In this document: in pieces, positions 44,286 to 53,732 of the stretch
Numbering within the stretch: the stretch's first letter is position 1
Layout of the letters: each line of letters starts with the position of its first letter
NCBI RefSeq assembly: GCF_030718085.1
Contig: NZ_JAVAJF010000001.1
Location: 2,238,690 to 2,302,689 of the forward strand
Length of the DNA: 64,000 bases
Source of the DNA: Marinobacter sp. MDS2
GTDB taxonomy: Bacteria > Pseudomonadota > Gammaproteobacteria > Pseudomonadales > Oleiphilaceae
Direction of reading: 5' to 3'
Notes under the pieces: generated by a model
What the model was told of the DNA's origin: nothing
Database searches by the model: none
The model's input: only the letters and a program-made list of their open reading frames with translations
Position numbers and translations under genes: made by a program

Positions 44286-44729
44286 TCAGATGCCGGTCTG
44301 GCGTTCGCGAATTTCGGCCAACGTTTTGCAATCAATGCAAAGCGTTGCAGTGGGGCGAGCTTCCAGACGACGGATGCCGATTTCTACGCCGCACTGATCA
44401 CAGAAGCCATAATCGTCTTTGTCGATACGATCGATGGTCTTGTCGATCTTCTTGATCAGCTTGCGTTCACGATCCCGCGTTCGCAATTCCAGGCTGAACT
44501 CTTCTTCCTGGGTTGCACGGTCGCTGGGATCCGCGTAGTTTGCAGCGTCTTCCTGCATGTGGTGCATGGTGCGGTCGACTTCTTCCATCAGTTCCTGCTT
44601 CCAATCCAATAGCAGGTCCTTGAAGTGCTGCAGCATGTCTGCACTCATGTAGTCTTCACCCTTTTTAATTTCGTAAGGGGTGAAGCCGGTAAAGGTTTCG
44701 CTTGGTGCTTGTGCAGTCTTCTTTGCCAT
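44286..44729 (-). CDS. dksA: RNA polymerase-binding transcription factor DksA
   Basis: Binds RNA polymerase in the secondary channel and works with ppGpp on rRNA and amino-acid promoters. The 147-residue protein has a coiled-coil hairpin around residues 30-110 whose tip carries the conserved DPSDRATQEEE, and a C-terminal four-cysteine zinc finger (FCDQCGVEIG and ATLCIDCK). It fits functionally with SpoT, RpoZ and the rRNA promoters elsewhere in the window. gluQ lies just downstream. Confidence 0.97.
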   Translation of the reverse strand: MAKKTAQAPSETFTGFTPYEIKKGEDYMSADMLQHFKDLLLDWKQELMEEVDRTMHHMQEDAANYADPSDRATQEEEFSLELRTRDRERKLIKKIDKTIDRIDKDDYGFCDQCGVEIGIRRLEARPTATLCIDCKTLAEIRERQTGI

Positions 44730-44895
44730 TGAGCCCTGGCCTCTTGTTTGTACTTCTACTCGGGCGCTTTGTTATCCGTACCAGCACCGGTGCCGCACGG
44801 TTTTACCCAAACGCCCTGTCGTGGGAATTTGCGGAAAATAGCAGATAAGTCTCAGGGGTGCCAGCTCTGTGACCTCGGCTTATAGTGGAGAGCAT

Positions 44896-45627
44896 ATGAA
44901 GTTTTCAGAACCATTGATAGAGGGGCGCTTGATTCGGCGCTATAAACGCTTCCTGGCCGACGTGCGCTTGCCGAATGGCGAAGAGGTGGTTGCTCACTGT
45001 CCGAACACCGGTTCCATGCGTAATTGTCAGCCGGAAAACGCGCGGGTGTGGTTGAGTGAAAGCGACAATCCCAAGCGTAAGCTGCGGTATACCTGGGAGC
45101 TGGTGGAAACCAATCCGGGTGCGATCGCGTGCGTGAATACCGGTCGCCCGAATGCTCAGGCCAAGCATGCGATCGAAGCGGACGTGATCCCGGAGTTGAG
45201 CGGCTATCGCCAGTGCCGAAGCGAAGTGCGGTATGGGTCAGAAAAAAGCCGCATTGATCTGTTGCTCAGCGGCCATGACCGTGAACCAGACGCATGGGTC
45301 GAGGTGAAAAACGTAACGCTCGCGGAGGGCGCGCACGGCTATTTTCCCGATGCTGTTACCGAGCGCGGGCAAAAACACCTGCGCGAGTTGATGGCGCAAG
45401 TGGTCAATGGCGACCGCGCTGTGTTGTTGTTTGTGGTGAATCACACGGCAATTGAAGAAGTGCGGCCGGCGGATCATATTGACCCGCGTTACGGCCAGTT
45501 ACTGCGGCAAGCTGTTGAAGCGGGGGTCGAGGTCTTGGCTTACCGGGCAGCCTTGATGGGCGTGGATGGAAACCCGAGTGCGCGGCTTGAGTTGATCGAT
45601 CCGGTTCCGGTTAATTGCGAACCCTGA
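44896..45627 (+). CDS. sfsA: Sugar fermentation stimulation protein SfsA
   Basis: A 243-residue SfsA family protein, a possible DNA-binding nuclease-fold protein with uncertain role. The family blocks [41 protein letters not shown] [11 protein letters not shown] and [16 protein letters not shown] are present; FPDAVTERG with the preceding VEVKNV recalls a PD-(D/E)xK site. The ATG at 44896 ([10 protein letters not shown]) has GGAG 6 nt before it and suits the family N-terminus, whereas an upstream ATG adds 9 residues. The 3' end overlaps the convergent Rieske gene by 17 bp. Confidence 0.94.
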   Translation: MKFSEPLIEGRLIRRYKRFLADVRLPNGEEVVAHCPNTGSMRNCQPENARVWLSESDNPKRKLRYTWELVETNPGAIACVNTGRPNAQAKHAIEADVIPELSGYRQCRSEVRYGSEKSRIDLLLSGHDREPDAWVEVKNVTLAEGAHGYFPDAVTERGQKHLRELMAQVVNGDRAVLLFVVNHTAIEEVRPADHIDPRYGQLLRQAVEAGVEVLAYRAALMGVDGNPSARLELIDPVPVNCEP

Positions 45628-45982
45628 CTTCGATCAGGCCGTCGCGCTCGCGCACGTCCAGTTCTGTTAGAACATCGCCTTGGCACGGCCCGGCAATGCA
45701 CTCACCGGTGCCGGGTTTGAACAGCGCGCCGTGGGTTGAACATTGAATGAACAGGTTGTCGGCATCCATAAAGCGGCCGGGCATCCAGTTCAGCTCAATG
45801 CCCAGATGCGGGCACAAGTTCAGGTAAGCCCGGGGCGTGCTGTGGTCCAGAAACACGAAACCGGTGAGCGGCATGCCTTCCGGTTCAGCGGCTTTTTCTT
45901 TCAGGCGAAACTCTATGAACTTGCCCGGCACAAGGTCTTGTGCCGGGCAAGCGGTTTGCCATTGCGGGTGAGCCTTCTGCAT
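45611..45982 (-). CDS. Small Rieske [2Fe-2S] protein
   Basis: A 123-residue single-domain Rieske protein. The cluster ligands are visible as Cys57-x-His59 (LCPHLG) and Cys81-x2-His84 (QCSTHGALF), a valid Rieske spacing. There is no signal peptide or membrane segment, so a soluble ferredoxin-like protein is expected. The ATG overlaps the stop of the upstream kinase/ATPase gene by one base (TGATG), so the two are translationally coupled. The redox partner is unknown. Confidence 0.85.
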   Translation of the reverse strand: MQKAHPQWQTACPAQDLVPGKFIEFRLKEKAAEPEGMPLTGFVFLDHSTPRAYLNLCPHLGIELNWMPGRFMDADNLFIQCSTHGALFKPGTGECIAGPCQGDVLTELDVRERDGLIEVRVRN

Positions 45983-47568
45983 CAGTTGCCGGATCGAGGG
46001 CTGAGGCCAAGGTGCTGGCGGATCCGGTCGGCCACCGCTTCGGCCACATGCTCCTGATCGGTATGCAGGTGAATGGTGTAGGTCTTTTCATCGGTTGTCA
46101 GAGGTTCGAACCACGTTTGCTGGGCATCCAGCATTTCTTCGGTGGCCTCTGAGGCATCGCCTTTGCGTTTGCGCACCCAGTCCCGGCGCAGGTCTTCTGG
46201 CGCTTCGGTGTGCAGCAGGGCGAAGGGTACACCCTGGTTCTCGGCGACCTGAGCAAACAATGAACGCTCGCTTTCCTTCAGGCTGGCAGCATCGACAATC
46301 ACCGACAGCCCCGAAGACAACAGCTGGCCCGCTAATGTAGCGAGATGTTTGTAGGTTTTCTCAGTGGCTTCCGGGCTGTACAGATCCGTCCCTAAACCGG
46401 ATTTGCTGTCATCCAAGGGCGCGAGCCCATGCAATCGTTTGCGTTCAACGTCGGAGCGCAATCGAACTAGCCCCAATTCCGCCGACATGGCGGCACTGAC
46501 GCAGGTTTTGCCAGAGGCAGACAGCCCGGTGGTCGCCAGCAGGTAATGGTTCGGGATGGCGCCGTAATCTTCGGTAAGCTGCGCGTAACTACGGTAGTTC
46601 TGCATCAAGCCTTCGCGTTCACTGTCACTTAGGCTCGGGTTGCCCAGGGTGAACAGCGCGATCTTGGCCCGTACCATGGCGCGGTAGGCTTTATACAGCG
46701 GCAGCAAGGCTAAAGCTTCAAAGTCGCCACGGTATTCCAGATACGTGTTCAGAGCCAAGTTCGCGAGTGCGGATTCCTGGCGGGATTCCAGATCCATCAG
46801 CAGGAAGGCGAGATCGTTGATCACATCGATCCAGCGGAAGGGGTCATTGAATTCAATGCAGTCGAACACAGTGACCTGTTCGTTGAACACGGTAATGTTG
46901 GCGAGATGGAGGTCGCCGTGACACTCGCGCACCAGACCGTTATTTCGGCGCTCGGCAATCAAATCACGGTTACGTTCGAATGTGGTTCGGGTCCATTCCT
47001 CCAGCGCGTCCAGCTGTGTGAGTAAGGCTTTGTCATCCAGCAGCGGACGAATCTGGTCAAAGTTTTCCTGCATGGCTGCATAAACGGCTTCCGGGGTGCC
47101 CAGAGGTTTATCATCCGGGACCGGCGGCAGACTGTCGTGGAACAGGGCCGTTTGACGCGCAACGCTGGTGAGCAGCTCTGGCGTCAGGTCGCCACGTTCC
47201 TGGCGCTTGTCGAACAGTTCGCTTTGGTCGAACTGGCGCATACGAATGGCGTATTCGAACGGCTCGCCTTCGCCACCGAGGACAGGCTGTTCGGGGCTAC
47301 CGGTAATGGGAAGAACGTCAAGGTAGAGTTCAGAGGCCAAACGACGGTTCAGGCGAAGCTCTTCTTCACAGAAATGCTTGCGGCGCTCCAGAGTCGAGAA
47401 ATTAAGAAAGCCGAAATCCATGGGTTTTTTGATTTTGTAGGCGTAGTCGCCGGTTAGAAGAACCTGAGAGATATGAGTTTCGATCACCTGAAAATCGCTA
47501 ACGGGGTGGTCGTATAACTCTGGGTTCTGCAGTGCTTTAACCAGTGTGTCGGGGGCGCGTTCGCTCAC
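45982..47568 (-). CDS. Two-domain phosphotransferase and P-loop ATPase
   Basis: A 528-residue fusion. The N-terminal half is an aminoglycoside phosphotransferase-like kinase with the catalytic loop ECHGDLHLANI and the metal-binding VFDCIEFNDPFRWIDV. The C-terminal third is a zeta-toxin/kinase-like P-loop domain (TTGLSASGKTCV, Walker A). Proteins of this design are annotated as AAA family ATPases, substrate unknown. I choose the GTG at 47566-47568: AGGAG at 47575-47579 lies 6 nt upstream, whereas the first frame start is a TTG without a ribosome binding site. It is coupled to the Rieske gene. No resistance function should be assumed. Confidence 0.8.
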   Translation of the reverse strand: MSERAPDTLVKALQNPELYDHPVSDFQVIETHISQVLLTGDYAYKIKKPMDFGFLNFSTLERRKHFCEEELRLNRRLASELYLDVLPITGSPEQPVLGGEGEPFEYAIRMRQFDQSELFDKRQERGDLTPELLTSVARQTALFHDSLPPVPDDKPLGTPEAVYAAMQENFDQIRPLLDDKALLTQLDALEEWTRTTFERNRDLIAERRNNGLVRECHGDLHLANITVFNEQVTVFDCIEFNDPFRWIDVINDLAFLLMDLESRQESALANLALNTYLEYRGDFEALALLPLYKAYRAMVRAKIALFTLGNPSLSDSEREGLMQNYRSYAQLTEDYGAIPNHYLLATTGLSASGKTCVSAAMSAELGLVRLRSDVERKRLHGLAPLDDSKSGLGTDLYSPEATEKTYKHLATLAGQLLSSGLSVIVDAASLKESERSLFAQVAENQGVPFALLHTEAPEDLRRDWVRKRKGDASEATEEMLDAQQTWFEPLTTDEKTYTIHLHTDQEHVAEAVADRIRQHLGLSPRSGN

Positions 47569-47688
47569 ATTTTGCTCCTGGGTTCCCTGAACTCGTTGAT
47601 TTTGTTTGTCCAATGATAGACGGCAGATTACAGAAATAACACATAACAGGCCTGCCAGTCGCCTCCTTGGCTTCGTTATAATCGCCGT

Positions 47689-49998
47689 ATGAGTAAATCT
47701 ACGAAATCCCGTAAAAAATCGCCTAAAAGACAGCCAAAGAACCGCCGGTCGGGGCTTTGGCGTTTACTGTTCCGATTCGCCTTGCTGGGCCTGGTGGTGC
47801 TCGCCGGCTGGATGGTGTACCTCGACGCAGTGGTAACCTCCCGGTTTGAAGGTCGGCGCTTTGAGGTGCCTTCCCGGGTGTATGCCCGTCCGCTGGAACT
47901 GTATGACGGAGCCAGTGTCAGCGCATCCGGGTTGGCCCGAGAGCTTGAATTGGCGGGTTATCGGGCGGGTGATGGTGTGAAACTCGGAACCTATCGTCGC
48001 AACGGCGGCCGGTTTGTCATCAGCGCCCGGGGCTTTGTATTTCCGGATGGTGAGGAGCCCCGCCGCCGTATCTCGCTGGTGGTGAGTGGCGACAAGGTCC
48101 GGTCGTTCTCGGTGGTCGTAGGGCCTACGTCGCCCATCGTTCGGCTTGAGCCTGCGCAGATTGGCGGTATTTACCCGGCCCACCGTGAGGACCGGGTTTT
48201 GGTGCAGCTTGAAGAGGTGCCCGAGTTATTGCCCAGCACCTTGATGGCGGTGGAAGATCGGGAATTTTACAGCCACTTTGGTTTGGCTCCGCTGTCGATC
48301 GCCCGGGCTATGTTGGCGAATATCAAAGCGGGCAGGGTCGTGCAGGGCGGCAGTACGTTGACCCAACAGCTGGTAAAAAACTTCTTCCTGACCCGCGAGC
48401 AAACCCTGTTGCGGAAAGGCAACGAGGCCTTGATGTCGATCCTGCTCGAACTGCATTACGAGAAAGATGACATTCTGGAAACCTATCTAAACGAGGTCTA
48501 TCTCGGACAAGCCGGCGTGCGCAGCATTCACGGCTTTGGCCTGGCAAGTCAGTTTTACTTTGGCGAGCGCCTGAAAGATTTGGCACCGCATCAAATGGCA
48601 TTGTTGGTAGGAATGGTGAAAGGCCCCAGCTACTACAACCCGAGACGCCACCCGAAACGGGCGATCGCGCGTCGTAATCTGGTGTTGGATGAAATGGCAG
48701 AAGCCGGGCTGCTGACCGAGCAAGAGGCGAAGACGGCAAAGGCCAAGCCTTTGGGCGTCAGCGGCAAACCTTCGTTTACCGACAACCGTTACCCGGCCTA
48801 CATCGATCTGGTTCGCCGGCACCTGGCACGGGATTACCAGGAAGAAGATTTGCAAAGTGAAGGCTTGCGCATCTTCACAACACTGGATCCGGCGGTTCAG
48901 CACGCATCTGAGGTTGCGGTCAGTAAAACCTTGCCCAAGTTGCCAGGCTCGGAGGCTCTGGAAGCGGCCCTGGTGGTCACCGCGAAAGACACCGGTGAAG
49001 TGCTGGCGTTGGTCGGCGGTAAAGATCCGAGTTTTGCCGGCTTCAACCGGGCCGTGGATGCCAAGCGACCGATGGGGTCCCTGATCAAGCCGTTTGTGTA
49101 TCTGGCTGCGCTTGAGCAGGCTGAACGGTATACGTTGATCACTCCGGTTAAAGACCAGGCGTTCACGCTGGAATTCGATGACGGCAAACTGTGGCAGCCG
49201 AAAAACTTCGACAAGCAGGAGCGGGGCGAAGTGCCTTTGCACCGGGCACTGTCGAAATCCTATAACCTGCCGGCGGTTCGAGTGGGCCTGGATGTGGGAA
49301 TTCCTCAGGTGCAGGAAAAGCTCAGAGCATTCGGCATCACCAGCCCGATATCGGATTACCCGTCCATGTTGCTGGGTTCCGTGAATCTGGCGCCGGTGGA
49401 TGTGGCGCAGTTGTACCAAGGGTTGGCCACCTCCGGTTTCAATACGCCCTTGCGCACCATTCGCGAGGTAACGGATGCCGACAACGAGCCCTTGTCACGC
49501 TATAACCTGAAAGTGGACCAAGTGGCCGACCCGGCTGCAGTGCATCTGGTGCAATACGCCATGCAGGAAACCATGCAAGAAGGCACCGGCCGATCGGCTT
49601 ACTATACCCTGCCGGACCAGTTAACGCTGGCGGGCAAAACCGGCACCACCGACGATGGCCGGGACGCGTGGTTTGCCGGCTTTAGTGGTGATTTGCTGGC
49701 GGTGGCCTGGGTAGGTCGGGATGACAACGGCCCAACCGCGCTCACCGGGGCGTCGGGGGCGTTGCCCATTTGGTCCACCATGATGGCGCAGATTCCCCAG
49801 CACGGGTTCTCACCGGTCATGCCGGATGGCGTGCAGTATCATTGGGTAGATACTGAAGCTAATGCCTTGACGGGGGAAGGGTGCCAGAATGCGCGCCTGA
49901 TACCCTTTGTGGCCGGCAGTGAGCCTGATACTCACACCGGTTGTAACGGCGACCTTGGTGGGCAAATACGCAGTTGGTTTGAAGGATTGTTCCGATGA
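47689..49998 (+). CDS. mrcB: Bifunctional peptidoglycan synthase PBP1b
   Basis: Class A penicillin-binding protein of 769 residues. After a basic N-terminus and one membrane helix (LLFRFALLGLVVLAGWMVYL) come the UvrB-like domain, the glycosyltransferase domain (MAVEDREFYSHFGL with the catalytic Glu, QGGSTLTQQLVKN, and LETYLNEVYLGQ) and the transpeptidase domain with the SxxK-type MGSLIKPF (Ser-Leu-Ile-Lys), SYN (SKSYNLPA) and KTGTT motifs. All catalytic motifs look intact. A TPR lipoprotein gene overlaps its 3' end by 4 bp. Confidence 0.96.
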   Translation: MSKSTKSRKKSPKRQPKNRRSGLWRLLFRFALLGLVVLAGWMVYLDAVVTSRFEGRRFEVPSRVYARPLELYDGASVSASGLARELELAGYRAGDGVKLGTYRRNGGRFVISARGFVFPDGEEPRRRISLVVSGDKVRSFSVVVGPTSPIVRLEPAQIGGIYPAHREDRVLVQLEEVPELLPSTLMAVEDREFYSHFGLAPLSIARAMLANIKAGRVVQGGSTLTQQLVKNFFLTREQTLLRKGNEALMSILLELHYEKDDILETYLNEVYLGQAGVRSIHGFGLASQFYFGERLKDLAPHQMALLVGMVKGPSYYNPRRHPKRAIARRNLVLDEMAEAGLLTEQEAKTAKAKPLGVSGKPSFTDNRYPAYIDLVRRHLARDYQEEDLQSEGLRIFTTLDPAVQHASEVAVSKTLPKLPGSEALEAALVVTAKDTGEVLALVGGKDPSFAGFNRAVDAKRPMGSLIKPFVYLAALEQAERYTLITPVKDQAFTLEFDDGKLWQPKNFDKQERGEVPLHRALSKSYNLPAVRVGLDVGIPQVQEKLRAFGITSPISDYPSMLLGSVNLAPVDVAQLYQGLATSGFNTPLRTIREVTDADNEPLSRYNLKVDQVADPAAVHLVQYAMQETMQEGTGRSAYYTLPDQLTLAGKTGTTDDGRDAWFAGFSGDLLAVAWVGRDDNGPTALTGASGALPIWSTMMAQIPQHGFSPVMPDGVQYHWVDTEANALTGEGCQNARLIPFVAGSEPDTHTGCNGDLGGQIRSWFEGLFR

Positions 49999-50579
49999 GA
50001 AAAGTAACGATAATGCACGCGGCCAGCTTTGCACTGATACTTGGTTTGACCGGGTGTTCGGCGCCAGGCGGAGGCTCGATTTATGTGCCGATGGGCGGTG
50101 GTGATCAGTCTAGAGCGCCGGAACCGCCCAGAACGTCTGGGCAGGAAAGGTCTGAGCCCCAAGTGTGGCGTAAGAGTGAGCAGCCCGAAGTTAGCGAGCC
50201 TGCCCCCGCGCCTGAGCAACCTACCCGTTCGCCCAGTTACCGCGAGTCCGGTGATGAATTGCCCGCGGCAGCCGTCGCTCTGATTCGCGATGCTGATCAG
50301 CGGCTACAGCAAGGTGACTCGGCAGTCGCGATTGCACGCTTGGAAAGAGCCCAGCGGGTAGCGCCACGTTCGGCTGAGGTGTACTTCAAGTTGGCGGAAG
50401 CCTATGTTGCCGGGAACAACCTGGGAGCGGCTGAACAGTTTACGTTGAAGGGGTTGTCGCTGGCGGGTAATGATTCCCGCATGCAGCGGTCTGGCTGGTT
50501 GCTGCTGGCGGACATTCGCCGGGCGAGAGGAAATGTGGCGGGGGCTTCTCAGGCGGAGGATCGTGCGAGATCTCTGTAG
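49995..50579 (+). CDS. TPR-containing lipoprotein
   Basis: A 194-residue predicted lipoprotein with lipobox LTGC (Cys21), a Pro/Glu/Ser-rich linker to about residue 85, and then a tetratricopeptide-type helical region (AVAIARLERAQRVAPRSAEVYFKLAEAY). It starts inside the last four bases of mrcB. The coupling, together with an outer-membrane location, suggests a regulator of PBP1b, comparable in role to LpoB but not in fold; this is an inference from position only. Confidence 0.72.
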   Translation: MRKVTIMHAASFALILGLTGCSAPGGGSIYVPMGGGDQSRAPEPPRTSGQERSEPQVWRKSEQPEVSEPAPAPEQPTRSPSYRESGDELPAAAVALIRDADQRLQQGDSAVAIARLERAQRVAPRSAEVYFKLAEAYVAGNNLGAAEQFTLKGLSLAGNDSRMQRSGWLLLADIRRARGNVAGASQAEDRARSL

Positions 50580-50584
50580 TGTGT

Positions 50585-50604
50585 AGAGGCCATCCTTGGC
50601 CTCT
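50585..50604. terminator. Hairpin between the TPR gene and the DUF4382 gene
   Basis: 8-bp arms AGAGGCCA (50585-50592) and TGGCCTCT (50597-50604) with a TCCT loop, in the gap between the two convergent genes. No T-run follows in either direction, so termination is uncertain. Confidence 0.45.
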
Positions 50605-50632
50605 GAATATTTCCCGTAACGGGGTATCAGGA

Positions 50633-51550
50633 TTACTGGGAGATCACGGTTGCCTCGGTGGTCTCGCCTGCTTTCACTTCTACGGTTTGGGTGCCATAGA
50701 AGGTGATGTCATCGTCCGTTTCATTATCGTCCAGTTGGCAGCTATAACTGACGGTGTACGTGCCTTCAGTGAGGAAGGCTGCAGTCCACTCATGGAGGCC
50801 GTTAGTATCTTCGTCTTTAACTGGAACGAGCATTAACGGGTTAGTGCCTTCACGGTCCACGTTCAGGTCAATTGGGTTAACCCCCGGGCCTTCAAAGACG
50901 TAAACCGAACCTTCGTAATTGGCGCTGCAGTTGGCTTCGGCAGACTGGTTTATCGTGGTGTAGTCCACCTCACCGGTTATCTTGCCAACTTCAAGGTTGT
51001 TTACCACGCGTAGCACTGGCTTGAGCATGAAGTCGCCCTGCGCGTTGCCTTGGGGGTCAACAATGGATTTCCGCACGTCAAAATCGATTGTGAAATCGGT
51101 ACTGGCGTCTGCCGCTACTATGAAATTGCCTTTTAGTTTCAGTCCGCTCTGCTCACCAGAAGGTACCCCAAGGGTATACTGTTTCGTTCCTTCAGATGTT
51201 TTGGTCACCCATGAATTGTCGGTATCGACAATCAGGCGAATTTCTTTGTATTCACCAGCAGGCACTTCTTCGTCTGTGAACAGAGGCTCGGTTACGCCCC
51301 CCTGCAGGGTTAACAGGTCGACCGTGCCGGTTTCTTCAAGGCTGTATTCCAACCACTCTCCATCGGCGTGCTTAAGACGGATGGAGTTAAACGCTATGTG
51401 AACGCTGCTTAGGTCGGTCGCTGGCGCATCGGTCAGGCCCACAGATAACGAACCGGTCTGTCCTGACGAGGAGCTACCACCGCTACCACCACAAGCAGCC
51501 AGTGCGCCGGCGAGGGCGGAAATTGCGAATAATTTGGTTGTGGGCTTCAT
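50633..51550 (-). CDS. DUF4382 domain lipoprotein
   Basis: A 305-residue lipoprotein with lipobox LAAC (Cys20) followed by a Gly/Ser linker. The segment GSLSVGLTDAPATDLSSVHIAFNSI, read in two parts around the conserved TDAP, is the DUF4382 signature; the C-terminal part is a second beta-sandwich with two cysteines (SVSYSCQLDD and NCSANYEG). The ATG at 51548-51550 has a perfect AGGAGG nearby, whereas an upstream start adds 20 unconserved residues. Function unknown. It is convergent with the TPR lipoprotein gene. Confidence 0.8.
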   Translation of the reverse strand: MKPTTKLFAISALAGALAACGGSGGSSSSGQTGSLSVGLTDAPATDLSSVHIAFNSIRLKHADGEWLEYSLEETGTVDLLTLQGGVTEPLFTDEEVPAGEYKEIRLIVDTDNSWVTKTSEGTKQYTLGVPSGEQSGLKLKGNFIVAADASTDFTIDFDVRKSIVDPQGNAQGDFMLKPVLRVVNNLEVGKITGEVDYTTINQSAEANCSANYEGSVYVFEGPGVNPIDLNVDREGTNPLMLVPVKDEDTNGLHEWTAAFLTEGTYTVSYSCQLDDNETDDDITFYGTQTVEVKAGETTEATVISQ

Positions 51551-51728
51551 AAAACCTCCTGATAGAAATCTTGCTGGTTCGAATACGAGGCATATCTTCT
51601 TCACCGGCAAGGCCAGTGAAGCGTTCTTGTCAATACGTTAGCAAAGGCATCTAAAAAAGGGTAATACAGAATGGTAAGAGAATTGGCCAAATAGGCGGGG
51701 TATGAGAACGTGTTTGGCCGGTGAGAGA

Positions 51729-51762
51729 ACGCGGTGACTCAGTGGAACCTGAGTCACCGCGT
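51729..51762 (-). terminator. Strong hairpin after hemL
   Basis: Perfect 14-bp arms at 51729-51742 and 51749-51762 (core CGGTGACTCAG/CTGAGTCACCG), 9 bp past the hemL stop. The minus-strand tail is only weakly T-rich (TTCTCTC), so it may terminate or protect the 3' end. Confidence 0.5.
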
Positions 51763-51770
51763 AGTTTTAC

Positions 51771-53051
51771 TTAAAGAGTGGTCATCACCTTGCGGGCTGC
51801 GGCCAAGGTGAATTCTATGTCATCTTCTGATAACGCCGCACACACGAAACTGGCTTCGAAGGCAGATGGGGCCAGGTAGACACCTTCGGCCAACATGCCC
51901 TGGAAGAATTTCTTGAAGCGTTCGGCGTCGCATTCCATTACTTGAGCAAAGCTGGTGACCGACGATTCGTTGGTAAAGAAGAAGCCAAACATGGCACCGG
52001 CGGATTGCACGGCCAGCGGGATGCCCGCTTCGTCGGCCGCTGCTTTGATGCCGTCACGCACTCTGTTGGTTTTCTCGATCAAGCGATCGTGGAAGCCGGA
52101 TTCAGAGATGGCGTTCAGAGTGGTCAGGCCCGCGGCCATCGCCAGCGGATTACCACTCAAGGTGCCCGCCTGGTAAACCGGGCCCAGCGGTGAAATGTGC
52201 TCCATGATTTCGCGCTTGCCACCAAACGCACCGACTGGCAAACCGCCACCGATAACCTTACCCAGAGCAGTCAGATCCGGGGTCACGCCGAATAAGCCTT
52301 GGGCGCCTCCCAAGGAGACCCGGAAACCGGTCATCACTTCATCAAAGATCAGCACAGTGCCGTGCTCGTCGCACACTTCGCGCAGACCTTCGAGGAAGCC
52401 CGGTACCGGCGGAATGCAGTTCATGTTGCCGGCTACCGGCTCCACGATGATTGCGGCAATCTGGTCGCCCATTTCTGCGAAGGTTTTGCGCACGCCGTCG
52501 ATGTCGTTGAAATCGAGGGTGAGAGTGTGTTCGGCCAAGCTGGCGGGAATACCCGGCGAGTTAGGTTCGCCCAGGGTCAGTGCGCCGGAGCCAGCTTTCA
52601 CCAGCAGCGAGTCCACGTGGCCGTGGTAGCAGCCTTCAAACTTAACAATCTTGTCCCGGCCGGTGTAACCGCGTGCCAGGCGAATGGCGCTCATGGTGGC
52701 TTCGGTACCGGAGTTGACCATGCGCACCATGTCGATAGAGGGCACCAGTTCGCACACCTTCTTCGCCATGTCGGTTTCGATGGCGGTCGGAGCGCCGTAG
52801 CCTACACCCAGATCGACCTGTGCGTGCAGAGCCTCTTTGATGCGCGGGTCGGAATGGCCCAGAATCATCGGGCCCCAGGAGCCGATGAAGTCGATGTAGC
52901 GCTTGTCGTCTTCATCGTATAAATAAGCGCCTTCGGCATGTTTGAAAAACACCGGGGTGCCGCCCACGCCGCGAAATGCCCGAACCGGAGAGTTAACACC
53001 ACCGGGGATGTACTTTTGTGCCTGTTCGAACAGTTCTTCAGAGTGACTCAT
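51771..53051 (-). CDS. hemL: Glutamate-1-semialdehyde 2,1-aminomutase
   Basis: PLP enzyme forming 5-aminolevulinate in the C5 heme pathway. The 426-residue protein starts [20 protein letters not shown] and shows [15 protein letters not shown], the PLP-binding [12 protein letters not shown] and the Schiff-base lysine in [17 protein letters not shown]. It lies 12 bp downstream of thiE on the same strand, at the end of a hemJ-thiD-thiE-hemL series. Confidence 0.98.
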   Translation of the reverse strand: MSHSEELFEQAQKYIPGGVNSPVRAFRGVGGTPVFFKHAEGAYLYDEDDKRYIDFIGSWGPMILGHSDPRIKEALHAQVDLGVGYGAPTAIETDMAKKVCELVPSIDMVRMVNSGTEATMSAIRLARGYTGRDKIVKFEGCYHGHVDSLLVKAGSGALTLGEPNSPGIPASLAEHTLTLDFNDIDGVRKTFAEMGDQIAAIIVEPVAGNMNCIPPVPGFLEGLREVCDEHGTVLIFDEVMTGFRVSLGGAQGLFGVTPDLTALGKVIGGGLPVGAFGGKREIMEHISPLGPVYQAGTLSGNPLAMAAGLTTLNAISESGFHDRLIEKTNRVRDGIKAAADEAGIPLAVQSAGAMFGFFFTNESSVTSFAQVMECDAERFKKFFQGMLAEGVYLAPSAFEASFVCAALSEDDIEFTLAAARKVMTTL

Positions 53052-53063
53052 GGATTACTCCTG

Positions 53064-53732
53064 TTAGTTGGAATGTGTCGATAATGGATGATGCAAAGCC
53101 ACCAGTTGCCTGAACTGTCTGGCTTTGGCTTCAATGTCTGCGGGGCTACCCCCGAACAATCCGCCCACTACCGCAATAAGGTCGGCGCCGGCCCGAATCA
53201 GTGGTTCTGCATTCTCGGTCGTGATGCCGCCAATGGCTGTCACAGGAAGCGCCAGACGACGTGCCTCGCTCAGCACGTTAACGTCCGCACGGGGTGCGCC
53301 GGGCTTTGTGCCGGATTGATAAAAACGTCCAAAGGCTAAATAGTCTGCACCTCCGGCTTTGGCAATTTCGGCCAGCTCCATATGCTGGTGGCAGGTAATG
53401 CCAATAATGGCAGTTTGCCCCAGCAGCTTTCGGGCATCGGCCAAAGCCCAGTCGTCTTGCCCCAAGTGAACGCCTTGCGCACCCACGCGGTGCGCCAGTT
53501 CCGGGTCATCGTTGATGAGAAGCGGTACTCCGGCGTTCTGGCAAAGACTGACCAGATCCGTCGCCTGGCTCAGGCGTTCGGTGGTCGTTGAAAGCTTGTC
53601 CCGATATTGAACCAACACAGCGCCGCCGGCTAGCGCGGCTTCTACGGACTGCAGCAAACGATCCGGGGGCGTAAGGCGGTTGTCGGTGATGGCGTACAAA
53701 CCGGGGCGCAGGTGTGGCTTTAACGTTCCCAC
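53064..53732 (-). CDS. thiE: Thiamine-phosphate synthase
   Basis: Couples HMP-diphosphate with the thiazole phosphate to give thiamine phosphate. The 222-residue protein shows LYAITDN, LVQYRDK, LINDDPELAHRVGAQGVHLGQ split around the Mg-binding region, and VTAIGGITTENA with AVVGGLF. The reading frame runs 50 codons further upstream inside thiD, but that part is not conserved; I choose the GTG at 53730-53732 just before LKPHLRPGLYAI. It overlaps thiD by 13 bp. Confidence 0.93.
   Translation of the reverse strand: MGTLKPHLRPGLYAITDNRLTPPDRLLQSVEAALAGGAVLVQYRDKLSTTTERLSQATDLVSLCQNAGVPLLINDDPELAHRVGAQGVHLGQDDWALADARKLLGQTAIIGITCHQHMELAEIAKAGGADYLAFGRFYQSGTKPGAPRADVNVLSEARRLALPVTAIGGITTENAEPLIRAGADLIAVVGGLFGGSPADIEAKARQFRQLVALHHPLSTHSN

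Noticed and set aside
45982..47568. Aminoglycoside resistance gene
   Set aside because: The APH-like fold is shared by many housekeeping kinases, it is fused to a P-loop domain and sits in core genome context; nothing points to drug modification.
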